Positions 44,790 to 54,447 of a stretch of 64,000 nt of DNA are shown in pieces. Source of the DNA: Acidobacteriota bacterium (GTDB lineage Bacteria; Acidobacteriota; Blastocatellia; Pyrinomonadales; Pyrinomonadaceae); the NCBI GenBank assembly GCA_025463135.1, contig JAOAPY010000026.1:1-64000 (forward strand), given 5' to 3'. The position numbers and the translations under genes are program-made. Position 1 is the stretch's first letter. Each line of letters starts with the position of its first letter. The notes under the pieces were generated by a model that was not told the DNA's origin, searched no databases, and saw only the letters and a list, made by a program, of their open reading frames with translations.

Positions 44790-47207
44790 TCAGATTCTTC
44801 CGCCTCGGTTCAAACTTGCGAACGCCGATTCAAAATCAACTATTGGCAGCTGCAACTGCAAGACACCATCATCCGTCTCAATACGAAATTGATCACCCAC
44901 GCGACTGGCGACCAGATAGCTGAGGCGCCGTTCTGAGCGCAACACTTCACGGCCTTCAAGTTCCAATCGGTGACCTCCAATCAAAACCAATTCCTCCGGA
45001 ATGGTGGCGTCCGCGGCAGCAAATCTTGCCCAGGTCCACTCAAAGTCTGAGGCCAGGCGCGCCATTTCAACCCGCTCGCCGGTCTTAATCATAAGGATGT
45101 CCTGCCCTGCTGCGCCACCAATTTCGAAGGCGCGACCCCCAATGCCTTCGACTTCACGCAACTCGGGACGCCGTTCCGCTCTGGCGCCCGGAAGCAACAA
45201 AGTCAGAAAATCCTCGTCCTTACCGGCAGGCGTTGAAAAGACATAAACGGGTGCCGTCACCCTTTCTCCATAACAGTGCGAAACGGAACCTTCTTCCCTT
45301 TGCCACGTCGAGTTTGTGCCGAAAGCGGCGATTTCCAGGCTGGCCGACGACCCCGACGCGCTAATCCCGCTCGCACCCTGACGGGCTTCGACACCGACCT
45401 CAATTCCAGAGTCGTAGTGAAACCAAAGGTCATAACGGTGCGGCCCCGCCGACCTGACAACGTCCCAAATGACCCAGTAACCATGCTTCAAAAACAGAAT
45501 CTTCCGCGTGTGTTTGACCGGCGCAGACAAGCGTTCATACCCGTCATGTCGACCCTCAAAATAATCAAACCTGTCACGACTGATCCAGGCCAGAGTTTCG
45601 CAGCGCGCGATCCGGCTCCATGAAAATGGCCCCTGCGGTTCGGACGACGATTGGCCATCGACGGTCAAGGTGTTATGAGCTCTCGAACCACGAAACCAGT
45701 CGCGCATTTCCTTTGAGCCCGTGTAGGTGTAGGTGCCCGGATCGACAAGCAGCGTTTCTCCGCGTGCTGCCAGCTCGAACGATAGGGCATCGGCATGCGC
45801 GTGCCCGCAGTTCTCCATACCGTGGGGTCCACAATCAATCAACAAATAATTCGCAGTCGCTGTCCAGTCATCGCGCATGACATAGTAGCCGCCCTGCGCA
45901 AACGCTTTGGATCTCGCGGCGGGTTCATGCGCGGCCACTTGATCAAACTCCGCTACTCCCTGCGGACCCAGGAGCCAAAGGGTTTCCCCGGCCACTTCGC
46001 CGGCGACGTATTTGTAATCGCCGCGCCGAAACAGAGACGCCCCTGTTCCCAGTGCGGCGCGAAAATCATTACGCTCGCGTTGGTCCAACATCACCAGGCG
46101 CCCGCCATCGTCATCTCCGAAAAGTGGAGTAGTACCATCGGGTCTTGTGACGTACATCAAATGGTCCAGCAATAACTGTAATTTATCCGCAACGTCCCCA
46201 GGGACAGTTTGATTATTCAGGCGCGAAAGAATCAGAAAATGTAGGTAGAAGTCCGTCGTATAGCGGTGATAGTAGCTTGACTGTTCAAAATAGACTCCGT
46301 CCGGCAGGACGTGTCGGGCCATTTGCTCGAGCAGAATACTCCGGCCGCTCTCTCGCCAACGCGCCGCGGCCCGAAACTCGGGCAACAGCGTGCCGAGGTA
46401 AAACAGTCCGAGAGCCTCGCCGGTCAAATGAGTGTTCGGACTGAAATAGGTCGAAAGGTAGGTCTCCAGATGTCGCGCGTGCAGATAAAGAAATTTAAGC
46501 GTTCGCAAAAGCAGCGTAGAACTGAGGGCCGTTGAATCCCTAAAGAAGTTCAGCGCCCAAAGCCAGGAGATCGAACGAAAGGCGACTTCCAAACTGCTGG
46601 CCCAGTTGATGCCCAACTTGGGCGTGTTTTGATTCATCCACGAGTCGAGGTGCGCCGCAAAAGTCTCTGCATACCGCTCGTCGTCCGTTAACCAATACGC
46701 CTGGCCGAGCGTCGTGAAATACTGATGACGATTCAGTTCCCAGACAATCTTTTTATCACCGGTTACGCCGGCGTCGAGGTAATTCACGCGGCTCCAGTGC
46801 TCAAGCGGCGCACGCTTTCCCGAAATGGGTTCCAGTTGCCAATCGATTGGCTCGCCAAAACTGAGATCGCGCAAGCCAAGCAGATCGAACTTGCCAGCCA
46901 GGATGCGTTCAGCTTTGGCTACGATTTGGTTGGCAGCGTTGGGCCACTTATCGCGCAGTGTCTGGAGCGTTCTTTTTTTATCAGACAAGCCAGGAAAGAA
47001 AACGGGCGTTGGGCGGGTGCGAAAATGTCGCAGCAGTTCCTGATCCGAATTCAGCTGGAGATCCAGCAGTTCAAAGAGATCCCGATCTGAAGGAAGCTTT
47101 GCCAAAGGTGACCAGCCACGCTGTTCCCGCAGCGAGTTGAGTGACTGCGCAACGCGCACCCTGATCTCGTCGATGCTCAATCGTCGTAGCTTGTTCAGTT
47201 TGCTCAT
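44790..47207 (-). CDS. Heparinase II/III family polysaccharide lyase
   Basis: 805 residues. An N-terminal alpha/alpha toroid (about 60-420) contains FFPGLSDKKRTLQTLRDKW, the WASSLEVAFRSISWLWAL and FSPNTHLTGEALGLF helices, and SSYYHRYTTDFYLHFLIL with candidate catalytic Tyr and His. A C-terminal heparinase II/III beta domain (about 440-800) has GMENCGHAHADALSFEL and LLVDPGTYTYTGS. No signal peptide is visible, as in other members of AsnB-linked exopolysaccharide loci. It would cleave uronic acid-containing chains by beta-elimination and may trim the product or control its length. The last codons lie in the heptad region. Confidence 0.88.
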   Translation of the reverse strand: MSKLNKLRRLSIDEIRVRVAQSLNSLREQRGWSPLAKLPSDRDLFELLDLQLNSDQELLRHFRTRPTPVFFPGLSDKKRTLQTLRDKWPNAANQIVAKAERILAGKFDLLGLRDLSFGEPIDWQLEPISGKRAPLEHWSRVNYLDAGVTGDKKIVWELNRHQYFTTLGQAYWLTDDERYAETFAAHLDSWMNQNTPKLGINWASSLEVAFRSISWLWALNFFRDSTALSSTLLLRTLKFLYLHARHLETYLSTYFSPNTHLTGEALGLFYLGTLLPEFRAAARWRESGRSILLEQMARHVLPDGVYFEQSSYYHRYTTDFYLHFLILSRLNNQTVPGDVADKLQLLLDHLMYVTRPDGTTPLFGDDDGGRLVMLDQRERNDFRAALGTGASLFRRGDYKYVAGEVAGETLWLLGPQGVAEFDQVAAHEPAARSKAFAQGGYYVMRDDWTATANYLLIDCGPHGMENCGHAHADALSFELAARGETLLVDPGTYTYTGSKEMRDWFRGSRAHNTLTVDGQSSSEPQGPFSWSRIARCETLAWISRDRFDYFEGRHDGYERLSAPVKHTRKILFLKHGYWVIWDVVRSAGPHRYDLWFHYDSGIEVGVEARQGASGISASGSSASLEIAAFGTNSTWQREEGSVSHCYGERVTAPVYVFSTPAGKDEDFLTLLLPGARAERRPELREVEGIGGRAFEIGGAAGQDILMIKTGERVEMARLASDFEWTWARFAAADATIPEELVLIGGHRLELEGREVLRSERRLSYLVASRVGDQFRIETDDGVLQLQLPIVDFESAFASLNRGGRI

Positions 47208-47233
47208 TGCAATATCCCGAGCGATGTTCGTTA

Positions 47234-47316
47234 CAGGCGTTCAGAGTTCCGACTTCAGTCGGGTTCTGCTTAGCGACTTAAGGAACCCGCCTGAAGGCGG
47301 TACTCTAAACACCTGT
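47234..47316. repeat. Foldback element overlapping a stop codon
   Basis: Ends CAGGCGTTCAGAGTTCCG and CGGTACTCTAAACACCTG pair with few mismatches, and internal GACTTCAGTCGGGTTC pairs with GAACCCGCCTGAAGGC. It fills the gap before the heparinase start and supplies the TAG stop (47305-47307) and the last residues (VATGV) of the glycosyltransferase. Confidence 0.75.
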
Positions 47317-48486
47317 AGCCACGTTGCCTGCTTTCTGCTTTCTGCTTTCTGCCTTCTGTGTTCCTACGGCCGTCGTTTCATACAACTCCAGCCACTGCGC
47401 CCGCACCGCCTCCCAACTGTACTTCCGACACTCCTCCTGGGCCCGCGTGGTAATCCGAGCCGCCAGTGCCTGGTCATCAAGTAAACGAATTGCTGCGTCC
47501 GCCATCGCTTTGTGATCGCGGCATGGGACCAGCAAACCACTCTGCTCATGCGTAACAATGTAGGGAATGCCACCGGCATCGGTGCTTATCACGGGCAGCC
47601 CGCAGGCAAAGGCCTCGAGCAGCGACAGCGGCTGGTTGTCGATCAGCGAGCCGTTCAGATAGATGTCGGCGGCGTCATACAACGTCCGGACCAGGTTGTG
47701 ATCGATCTGCCCCCTGAATTCTGTGTGCTGTAGTTTTAACTCGCGGGCAAGTTGTTCCAGAGTCCGACGCTGACTGCCATCACCAGCTATCGTTAGACTT
47801 GCTTCGGGGATGCGACTCTGAATAATCGCAAACGCCCGCAGGACAGTATCAACGCCATAGTGCGATTCAAGATTCCGATTTGAGAGGAACACCGGTCGCA
47901 GTTGCCGGCGTCCGCGAAAACGAAACGATTCAGTTTCGATTGTGTTGTAGATGGCGCGCGCCAACAGTCCGAAGCGCGCCAGAACGCGCACCAGATATTC
48001 CGAGGGCACCGCGATTTCATCCGCCATACCAAGTGTCCGAATCGCCGAGGGCCAACGTTCCAGATGATCCTCTGCTTCACCGCTGTGGTAATTGAGTACA
48101 ATCTTCTTGCCGTAAAGTTTAGAGATCAGGATTGCCGGAGTGGGCGCCAGAACAAACGAAAAGTAAGAAGCGGAAAAAATGTGAATCACATCGTACTTGC
48201 GCACGCGGGCCAACAGGGACGCGACGTACCAGAGGGAAGTTACGATAGTACGCATGTATTTGATCGCCTGGAGTTTTCTGAGAAGTCCCGGCAGACGGGG
48301 ATTGATCGGCAGAAAGCCCATCTCCAACGAGGCCTCGTCTCCTAAATGCTTCAGCAACCGCGCGGCCTGCACCGCCTGGCCGCCCAGTATGTCCAACGAT
48401 GGCGCTACCATCAGAACGCGCAACCTTTCGTGCCCGTACGTCACGCCCGGCTCTTCCGTATGTTGTGATGTGTTCGATGCTTGCAT
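47305..48486 (-). CDS. GT4 family glycosyltransferase
   Basis: 393 residues of GT-B fold: LRVLMVAPSLDILGGQAVQAARLL at the N-terminus, IVLNYHSGEAEDHL, VFLSNRNLESHYGVDTVLRAF, LTIAGDGSQRRTLEQLA and NQPLSLLEAFACGLPVIST with the E(x7)E pair. The C-terminal tail (GTQKAESRKQKAGNVATGV) is translated from TTTCTGC heptads and a foldback element, so the ancestral gene ended about 20 codons earlier. It is probably one elongating transferase of the repeat unit. Confidence 0.9.
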   Translation of the reverse strand: MQASNTSQHTEEPGVTYGHERLRVLMVAPSLDILGGQAVQAARLLKHLGDEASLEMGFLPINPRLPGLLRKLQAIKYMRTIVTSLWYVASLLARVRKYDVIHIFSASYFSFVLAPTPAILISKLYGKKIVLNYHSGEAEDHLERWPSAIRTLGMADEIAVPSEYLVRVLARFGLLARAIYNTIETESFRFRGRRQLRPVFLSNRNLESHYGVDTVLRAFAIIQSRIPEASLTIAGDGSQRRTLEQLARELKLQHTEFRGQIDHNLVRTLYDAADIYLNGSLIDNQPLSLLEAFACGLPVISTDAGGIPYIVTHEQSGLLVPCRDHKAMADAAIRLLDDQALAARITTRAQEECRKYSWEAVRAQWLELYETTAVGTQKAESRKQKAGNVATGV

Positions 48487-48527
48487 GCGCTAATGAGACG
48501 GGCCCATTTGGATGACCGTTCGTCTTT

Positions 48528-48730
48528 AACGCCAAAGGCGTTAGCTAAGTGCAGCCCGGGGTTGTTTCAACCCTGGATCCATGTAGCCAAAGATGACGGA
48601 ACACTGAAAGCGTTGGCCAATGTCATCCCGCGGCCGTCGCCTCCTTCAGAGTTGCCGACTAACAAGCTGGGACTCGATTCCCAGGGTTGCAATCAACCCG
48701 GGGCTGGAATTTGCCAACGCCTCCGGCGTA
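48528..48730. repeat. Foldback element between two GT4 genes
   Basis: Left arm ACGCCAAAGGCGTTAGC plus CCCGGGGTTGTTTCAACC (48528-48590) and right arm GGGTTGCAATCAACCCGG plus TTTGCCAACGCCTCCGGCGT (48680-48730) are inverted copies with nested hairpins. Nothing coding lies inside this 200-base gap. Confidence 0.7.
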
Positions 48731-48752
48731 AAACACAACGTTGGATCGGGTT

Positions 48753-49925
48753 TCATTGCAACGCCTTCAGAGCGCGTCGTGTCTCCCTCTGCGCTAACAG
48801 TCTATCGTAAAGCTCTTCGGTCCGTGCGAGTTGCGCGGCGGTTGAAAACTTCTCGGCGACAATTTGTCTTCCCGCGTTTCCCATGTCCGACAGATGATTG
48901 CCGCGTAGCAGGGCAATGATCCGCTCAGCCATCATTTGCTCATCTCCGGCGGGGACCAGGTGACCCGTGCGGCCTTCGACAATAACTTCACCAGCTCCGC
49001 CGACGTTCGTTGCCACAACCGCTCGTCCGGCTGCCATGTATTCGAGTATAGAGTTGGAAAAACCTTCAGCCAGTGAGCTAAGCACGCACACATCTGAAAT
49101 GCTGAGCAAGTCGGCGAGCGATTCACAGCGACCGAGAAAATGAGTGCAACTATCAATTCCGAGTTCACGCGCGAGGTCACGCAGCGACGGCATCAACTCA
49201 CCTTCACCCGCCAGCAAAAAAGCGGCGTTGGGTACGGCATCCCGAACGCGCCGCGCCGCGCGTAGAAACATCGGATAGTCCTTAACCTCATGACGCATGT
49301 TGGCAACTATAGTCACGTAACTGTGATTGCCATCCAGCGCGGGCGACAGGCCGATGCGTGCAAATGAATCCGCGCGGCCGCCGCTCGCCAACGTTGTCAC
49401 CCGCTCCATATCGAGCCCGTTGTAAATCACACTCGTCTTACCAGCCGGGACTCCTTGTCGGATCAGTTCGGCACGCACGGATTCCGAGTTGGCAACCACC
49501 TGATGGGCGAGTGAGTACGCCAGACGCTGCATTCGCTTTTGGCCGGCGGTGCGCATGCCGCCGGTTTCGCGCATCGACGCCACTCGTACCGGTACGCGCG
49601 CTAAGGCGGCTGTAAACATACCAAAGATGTTGGTGTAAAAGTCGTGCGTGTGCAGCACCTGGACCTGGTTGACTTTTAGAAAACGGGCGAAGCGCCGCAT
49701 CTGTGAGAAAGCCTGCGGATTGTAGAAGGCGGTCAGGGGAAAAGCCGGGATTTCTCCAAGTTGCAGATCTTTGATTTCGGATCGCAGCACGCCGGCGGGA
49801 TTCAGACAGGCAAGGCGAACGTGGAAGTGCCCGCTGTCATGTAAGAGACGGGTCAGCTGTAACGCCTGACGCTCGGACCCGCCCTGGTCGAAACTGTCAA
49901 TCAATTGAAGGACAACTGGTTTCAT
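48753..49925 (-). CDS. GT4 family glycosyltransferase
   Basis: 390 residues of GT-B fold. It starts VVLQLIDSFDQGGSERQALQLTRLL and contains VLHTHDFYTNIFGMFTAALAR, HQVVANSESVRAELIRQGVPAGKTSVIYNGLD, FLLAGEGELMPSLRDLARELG and EGFSNSILEYMAAGRAVVATNVGGAGE with the E(x7)E signature. It belongs to the large GT4 group of exopolysaccharide transferases, with unknown specificity. A 210-base gap upstream (49926-50136) holds only an imperfect GGGTGTxGG inverted repeat. Confidence 0.9.
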   Translation of the reverse strand: MKPVVLQLIDSFDQGGSERQALQLTRLLHDSGHFHVRLACLNPAGVLRSEIKDLQLGEIPAFPLTAFYNPQAFSQMRRFARFLKVNQVQVLHTHDFYTNIFGMFTAALARVPVRVASMRETGGMRTAGQKRMQRLAYSLAHQVVANSESVRAELIRQGVPAGKTSVIYNGLDMERVTTLASGGRADSFARIGLSPALDGNHSYVTIVANMRHEVKDYPMFLRAARRVRDAVPNAAFLLAGEGELMPSLRDLARELGIDSCTHFLGRCESLADLLSISDVCVLSSLAEGFSNSILEYMAAGRAVVATNVGGAGEVIVEGRTGHLVPAGDEQMMAERIIALLRGNHLSDMGNAGRQIVAEKFSTAAQLARTEELYDRLLAQRETRRALKALQ

Positions 49926-50136
49926 ACGGAGGGGGCTGGGTGTTGGGTGTAGGAACCGGCGAAGACTAATTCTTCAAAGATCCGGGGAGATGATGTTCTC
50001 CTTGATTCCCTGGGAACGCTTCCCTATTCGCAGTGTTCGTAGAATCATCGCAACACCCTTCACCCCACCCTAAATTCATTGAGGGTATTGATCTGAGCAG
50101 GCGAGGTTGACTCATCGCTATACCCTACACCCTTCT

Positions 50137-52872
50137 CTACTTTACCATCTCGATAACTCTTACGGTGGCGTAATAATCGAGCGAAGGAAACTTTCTAAGG
50201 ACGGCCCCGTCCAATCGCTGTAGCGGATTCATGAACTTGTTAGCCACGGGTAAAATGCCGGCGAGGTTTATGTACGGCAAGGTAAAAGCCTTGCTTCGAT
50301 ATTGTGAGAAGCCGTGACCAAAATCAATCAGCTCTTCATCCGTCAGCGGCCGCTCATAAGGCGAGACGTCTTCAGCCTGATATGGAATCAGTCCACGCAG
50401 CAACTTGATCACTTTTGAGTTGCGCACGGGCTCCTGGAAAATGGCCCGGCCGCCTTTTTTCAAGATCCTGAGGACCTCACGCGAAACCAGTTGCAGATGC
50501 AGGTGATGCAAAATAGCGATGCCAAAAACCAGATCCACCGATTCATCAGCCAGCGGAATGTTGTGAGCCGAAGCGTTGATGAAGCTCACGTTACTCGTGA
50601 TGTTGTTTTTGAGCAGCCGTTCGCGCGCGACCTGCATAATCGGCTCAGAGATGTCCATGGCAATTACTTTAGCGTTGCGCCGCGCCAACAGAACGCTGCT
50701 TTTGCCGGCGCCACAACCGAAATCAAGGATCGTCTTACCACTCACGTCACCGAGCAGATAGTGCGAGTATTCCAGCGGATAGATAGTGTCGGCCGAAGCA
50801 TTCAAAAAGCGATCGATCTCGTTGTCGCTGTACCGCAACGGCCCTTTGGCTGTGTAGGCGGACTCGATGGCACTGCGGCTTATTTCTTCACGCTCCCATT
50901 CCTGGATGTGATTCCGTTCGGCCAGAGTGTGCGAGCTACGATTGATGACGTACTCTCCGCTCTGGAATTTCGCATGCTTGTCACCACCGTCGACAAACAC
51001 CTGGTGCCAAAGTTCCAGCATCAATAGAGACCAAAGCGCCATTGAATGGTCCCGCCGCCCGCGCTCATGTTCATCAAGCAGCACATCGGTGTACTTGGGA
51101 GATACGATACCTCGCTCTCGAAAACGCGAATCGGTCAACGTGTCGCGGATGCGCTCGCGCAATTGCAAGTTGATCCATTGTTGGATCGGCACGCCAAAGC
51201 CCTGCTTGGGACGGGAAAGAATTTCTTCGGGCACCAGGTCGGCTACCGCGCGTTTGAATAAATGCTTGGTCTCCAATCCGGTCATCTTCATTGAAGCCGG
51301 AATGCGCGTTACAAAATCGATGAGTTTGTGATCGAGCAGGGGCACGCGCGCTTCCAGTGACACGGCCATGCTCATGCGATCTACTTTGGTCAGGATGTCG
51401 CCGGGTAAATAGGTCTTACTGTCGATATACAGCAGGGCATCGAGCAGCGCGTTGGTCCCCACATTGTCGCCATACTCCTGAAAGGACATGCCCACATGAC
51501 TATTACTGCCCAACTGGTGCGCGAAATCCGACGTATACAGCGAACGCTTGTTCAAGCCTGTGAAGATCGAGACGTTGTCAAAATATCTGTCGATCGGATC
51601 AAGGGCAACGTTGTGTAGAAAATTACGGCCCCAGGCGCCGTGGGGCAGCGTGCGACTGAGCGGCTCCATCAGCCCGCGCCGGAATTGTCTCGGCAGCAAA
51701 CCAAACTTGCGCCGCTTGCGTTCTGTGACGTACCGAGTGTAGCCGGCAAATAGTTCGTCGCCACCGTCGCCGGAGAGCACTACCGTGACGTGCTCGCGAG
51801 CGAGTTTGGATACGATGTAAGTGGGAATAGCTGAAGAATCCGCAAACGGTTCGTCAAAGTGCCAGGCCAGGTCGTCGACGACGTTGCAGATTTCCGGGGT
51901 GACGAAGAACTCGTGATGATCGGTGCCGTATCGCTTCGCCGCCTGGCGCGCGTATTTCAGTTCGCTATAACTGTCTTCGAGAAAGCCAATCGAAAAAGTC
52001 TTAACGGGTTGCGTCATGTGACGCGCCATCAATGCGACCACCGTGCTCGAGTCGACACCGCCGGAAAGGAAAGCCCCCAAAGGTACGTCGGAGACCAGGC
52101 GGATGCGCACCGACTCGTCAAGCAACTCGCGCAACTCTTCGAGATAGTCATCTTCGCGACGACGCGTGCCGTTAGTCTCGTACGTGAAATCCCAATACTC
52201 CTTAACCAGCAATCTTCCGTTGCTGAAAGTCAGGATATGACCCGGCGGTAGCTTCTTAATGTCTTTGAAAATGCTTAGCGGATCGGGAACGTAGCCCAGC
52301 GAGAAGTAAGCATCGAGAGACTCTGCGCTGGTTTCGCGCTTGACTCCCGGGTGTTCAAGCAGCGATTTCAACTCTGATCCGAAAACCAGCGTACCGGTCG
52401 ACGTCAGCGAATAGTAAAGTGGTTTTTCTCCCGCCCGATCGCGCGCGATGAAGAGCTTCTTTTGCCTGTCATCCCAAATCGCAAAAGCGAACATCCCGCG
52501 CAGATGGTCCACGCAGGTTGTGCCGTATTGTTCATACGCATGAACGATTGCCTCGGTGTCGGACCGCGTCTTGAACTTGTGACCATGTCCTTCCAGCGTC
52601 TTCTGCAGATCGCGAAAGTTGTAGATCTCGCCGTTGAAGACGATAGTAGCCGAGCCATCTTCACCAGAGATCGGTTGGTGGCCTCCAGCCAAATCGATTA
52701 TCGAGAGCCGTCGCATTCCCAGGGCGACGCCCTCCATCAGCAGAGAACCGGAATCATCAGGGCCCCGGTACCTGATCACCTCGCACATGTTCTCCAGGAT
52801 GTCCGCACGGTCTTCCCGCGCACGAACCGCATTCGTGTCCCAGAGATCAATAAATCCGGCTATTCCGCACAT
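50137..52872 (-). CDS. Asparagine synthase-type amidotransferase fused to a SAM methyltransferase
   Basis: 911 residues, about 270 longer than AsnB. Residues about 1-640 hold the glutamine amidotransferase domain (MCGIAGFID, catalytic Cys2; YRGPDDSG; VFNGEIYN) and the synthase domain (PP-loop LSGGVDSSTVVAL near 268; VLSGDGGDELFAGY). Residues about 652-911 are a complete class I methyltransferase (TILDFGCGAGKSSVLLAR, VIAMDISEPIMQVAR, VFGIAILHHLHL) closely related to the free methyltransferase at 17928-18710, including its N-terminal helix (EWEREE vs EWERAE). The frame is open across the junction. Amidation and methylation of the same sugar carboxylate or residue is an attractive inference. Confidence 0.93.
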   Translation of the reverse strand: MCGIAGFIDLWDTNAVRAREDRADILENMCEVIRYRGPDDSGSLLMEGVALGMRRLSIIDLAGGHQPISGEDGSATIVFNGEIYNFRDLQKTLEGHGHKFKTRSDTEAIVHAYEQYGTTCVDHLRGMFAFAIWDDRQKKLFIARDRAGEKPLYYSLTSTGTLVFGSELKSLLEHPGVKRETSAESLDAYFSLGYVPDPLSIFKDIKKLPPGHILTFSNGRLLVKEYWDFTYETNGTRRREDDYLEELRELLDESVRIRLVSDVPLGAFLSGGVDSSTVVALMARHMTQPVKTFSIGFLEDSYSELKYARQAAKRYGTDHHEFFVTPEICNVVDDLAWHFDEPFADSSAIPTYIVSKLAREHVTVVLSGDGGDELFAGYTRYVTERKRRKFGLLPRQFRRGLMEPLSRTLPHGAWGRNFLHNVALDPIDRYFDNVSIFTGLNKRSLYTSDFAHQLGSNSHVGMSFQEYGDNVGTNALLDALLYIDSKTYLPGDILTKVDRMSMAVSLEARVPLLDHKLIDFVTRIPASMKMTGLETKHLFKRAVADLVPEEILSRPKQGFGVPIQQWINLQLRERIRDTLTDSRFRERGIVSPKYTDVLLDEHERGRRDHSMALWSLLMLELWHQVFVDGGDKHAKFQSGEYVINRSSHTLAERNHIQEWEREEISRSAIESAYTAKGPLRYSDNEIDRFLNASADTIYPLEYSHYLLGDVSGKTILDFGCGAGKSSVLLARRNAKVIAMDISEPIMQVARERLLKNNITSNVSFINASAHNIPLADESVDLVFGIAILHHLHLQLVSREVLRILKKGGRAIFQEPVRNSKVIKLLRGLIPYQAEDVSPYERPLTDEELIDFGHGFSQYRSKAFTLPYINLAGILPVANKFMNPLQRLDGAVLRKFPSLDYYATVRVIEMVK

Positions 52873-53024
52873 TGCAAACCTTCATAGCTCCAGGAGAGGT
52901 CCAGGATGTCTACCCTCGCCGCTTATCTTAACGTATACAGTGCCAATCCGCGGCGTCTTCAAGATTCAGTTTGTTAATCGGTCTCAAATGTCCGCAATCG
53001 TTGCCGAGATAGGTTCCGACCGTT

Positions 53025-54218
53025 TTAGATATGCGAGGTGTGATTGGCTGGCTTCGCTTCCGCCTGCACCCTGCCAAGGAGGCTAAGGACGCGCTCACCA
53101 ACTTCCTTCCATTGGAATTCACGAACAACGCGCGCGCGCCCCTGTTCTCCCAAGCGGCGCGCGAGATCAGTATCCGTGAGCAGTTGAGCCAACGCTTCGG
53201 CAATCTCTGCCGGGCTGTGCGGATCCACGAGTAGCCCAGTGACTCCTGCCTCCACGGCCTCCGGCACGCCTCCGGCGCACCCGCCAATGACGGGCTTGTT
53301 ACAGGCATTGGCCTCGAGAAATACCATTCCGAAGCCTTCAACGGAGTCCTCTTCCAGGTCTTCGCGGCTCGGCATCACAAACACATCACTGAGCGCATGA
53401 ATAGCGGGAACATCTTCGTCGGGCATTTTCCCTGTGAAAATGACTTGATCATTCACGCCTGAATCTTTAGCGAGACCTTCCAGCACGCCGCGGTATGGAC
53501 CGTCACCCACAATCAAATAGACGAAATCCGGAACTCGTTTCTTCAGGATGGGTAGCGCCCGGATGACCATGTCATGGCCCTTGCGAGAAACCAGGTTCCC
53601 GACGGTGAGGATCACCTTCTTCCGTTCACCCACCGAGCCCAGAAGCCTTTCACGCAAGCCCGGTCTAACTGGTAAGGGCCGAAATATTTCTGTGTCGCAG
53701 CCCGGATAAATAACTTCTATGCGATTTGGATCGATGCCCGCTGCTTCGGCAAGTTTCGCGGTGTAGTTGCTGCAAGCCATGACGCGATTGGCAAGCTTAA
53801 AAGCAAGCAGAGCCTGTGGATAGTTGCCGTTGATTGCCGCGAGGAGCTCATTCCCGTAAACGAAAAGAACGAAAGGGAATCTTAGTCGCCGCCGGAGCCA
53901 GAGTCCACAACTGCTGTCAATGGCGCTGCCCAGCATGATGACCCCTGGCCGGTCTCGGGCCATAATAATTGTCAGTGCCGAAGCCCAGGCCGCCGCTTTG
54001 CTGATTCTTGAATGCCCCAGGAGCGAAGGAAACCGGTAGACCGTGGGACCAACTGCGGCCGCGTCAACGGACTTGTCCCTGGGGACGGCAGTGAGACAAC
54101 AGACATGATCCGGACCAAGGGTTGCTGCAATCTTTGCCAGGAAATGCGAAATACCGCCGACTTGCGGTGGATAGTATGCTCCGGAAATCAGCAGCGCCTT
54201 TACCTTCTCCGATGACAC
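53025..54218 (-). CDS. GT4 family glycosyltransferase
   Basis: About 397 residues. It has KALLISGAYYPPQVGGISHFLAKIA, VLFVYGNELLAAINGN, RVMACSNYTAKLAEAAGIDP, VILTVGNLVSRKGHDMVIRAL, YLIVGDGPYRGVLEGLA and EGFGMVFLEANACNKPVIGG with E(x7)E. The open frame extends 65 codons further (to 54413), but that part is translated from foldback repeat E and has no family similarity, so GTG 54218 (weak AGG upstream) is preferred. The C-terminus ends in the 150-base gap before the fusion gene. Confidence 0.87.
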   Translation of the reverse strand: MSSEKVKALLISGAYYPPQVGGISHFLAKIAATLGPDHVCCLTAVPRDKSVDAAAVGPTVYRFPSLLGHSRISKAAAWASALTIIMARDRPGVIMLGSAIDSSCGLWLRRRLRFPFVLFVYGNELLAAINGNYPQALLAFKLANRVMACSNYTAKLAEAAGIDPNRIEVIYPGCDTEIFRPLPVRPGLRERLLGSVGERKKVILTVGNLVSRKGHDMVIRALPILKKRVPDFVYLIVGDGPYRGVLEGLAKDSGVNDQVIFTGKMPDEDVPAIHALSDVFVMPSREDLEEDSVEGFGMVFLEANACNKPVIGGCAGGVPEAVEAGVTGLLVDPHSPAEIAEALAQLLTDTDLARRLGEQGRARVVREFQWKEVGERVLSLLGRVQAEAKPANHTSHI

Positions 54219-54341
54219 TGCCTGGAGCGTTGACAAGTGGCCCTCCTGCGTCCCTGAGATGACCTTCGATCCGAAGAATTTCAGCACTAGACCTTGTAGC
54301 GCAAGACTTGATGCGAGTGAGTCGAGTTTTGAATCGAACTT

Positions 54342-54422
54342 TCTGTGCGTGCTTTGCGCCTTTGCGAAATTCCTTGTCGCCATTGAAGAGCCTCCCGCAA
54401 AGACGCAAAGCACGCAAAGGAA
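54342..54422. repeat. Foldback repeat family E, copy 2
   Basis: The same element as 22550-22621: CTTTGCGCCTTTGCGAAAT at the left and CGCAAAGACGCAAAGCACG at the right, forming an inverted repeat of about 80 bases. It lies between two minus-strand genes and creates a spurious N-terminal extension (LCVFAGGSSMATRNFAKAQ) of the glycosyltransferase. Confidence 0.8.
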
Positions 54423-54447
54423 TCTTGTCGGTCTGAGCGTAGCCTCG

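Noticed and set aside
53025-54413. The 65-codon N-terminal extension of the GT4 at 53025.
   Set aside because: It is translated largely from repeat family E and precedes the normal GT4 start, so the GTG at 54218 was preferred.
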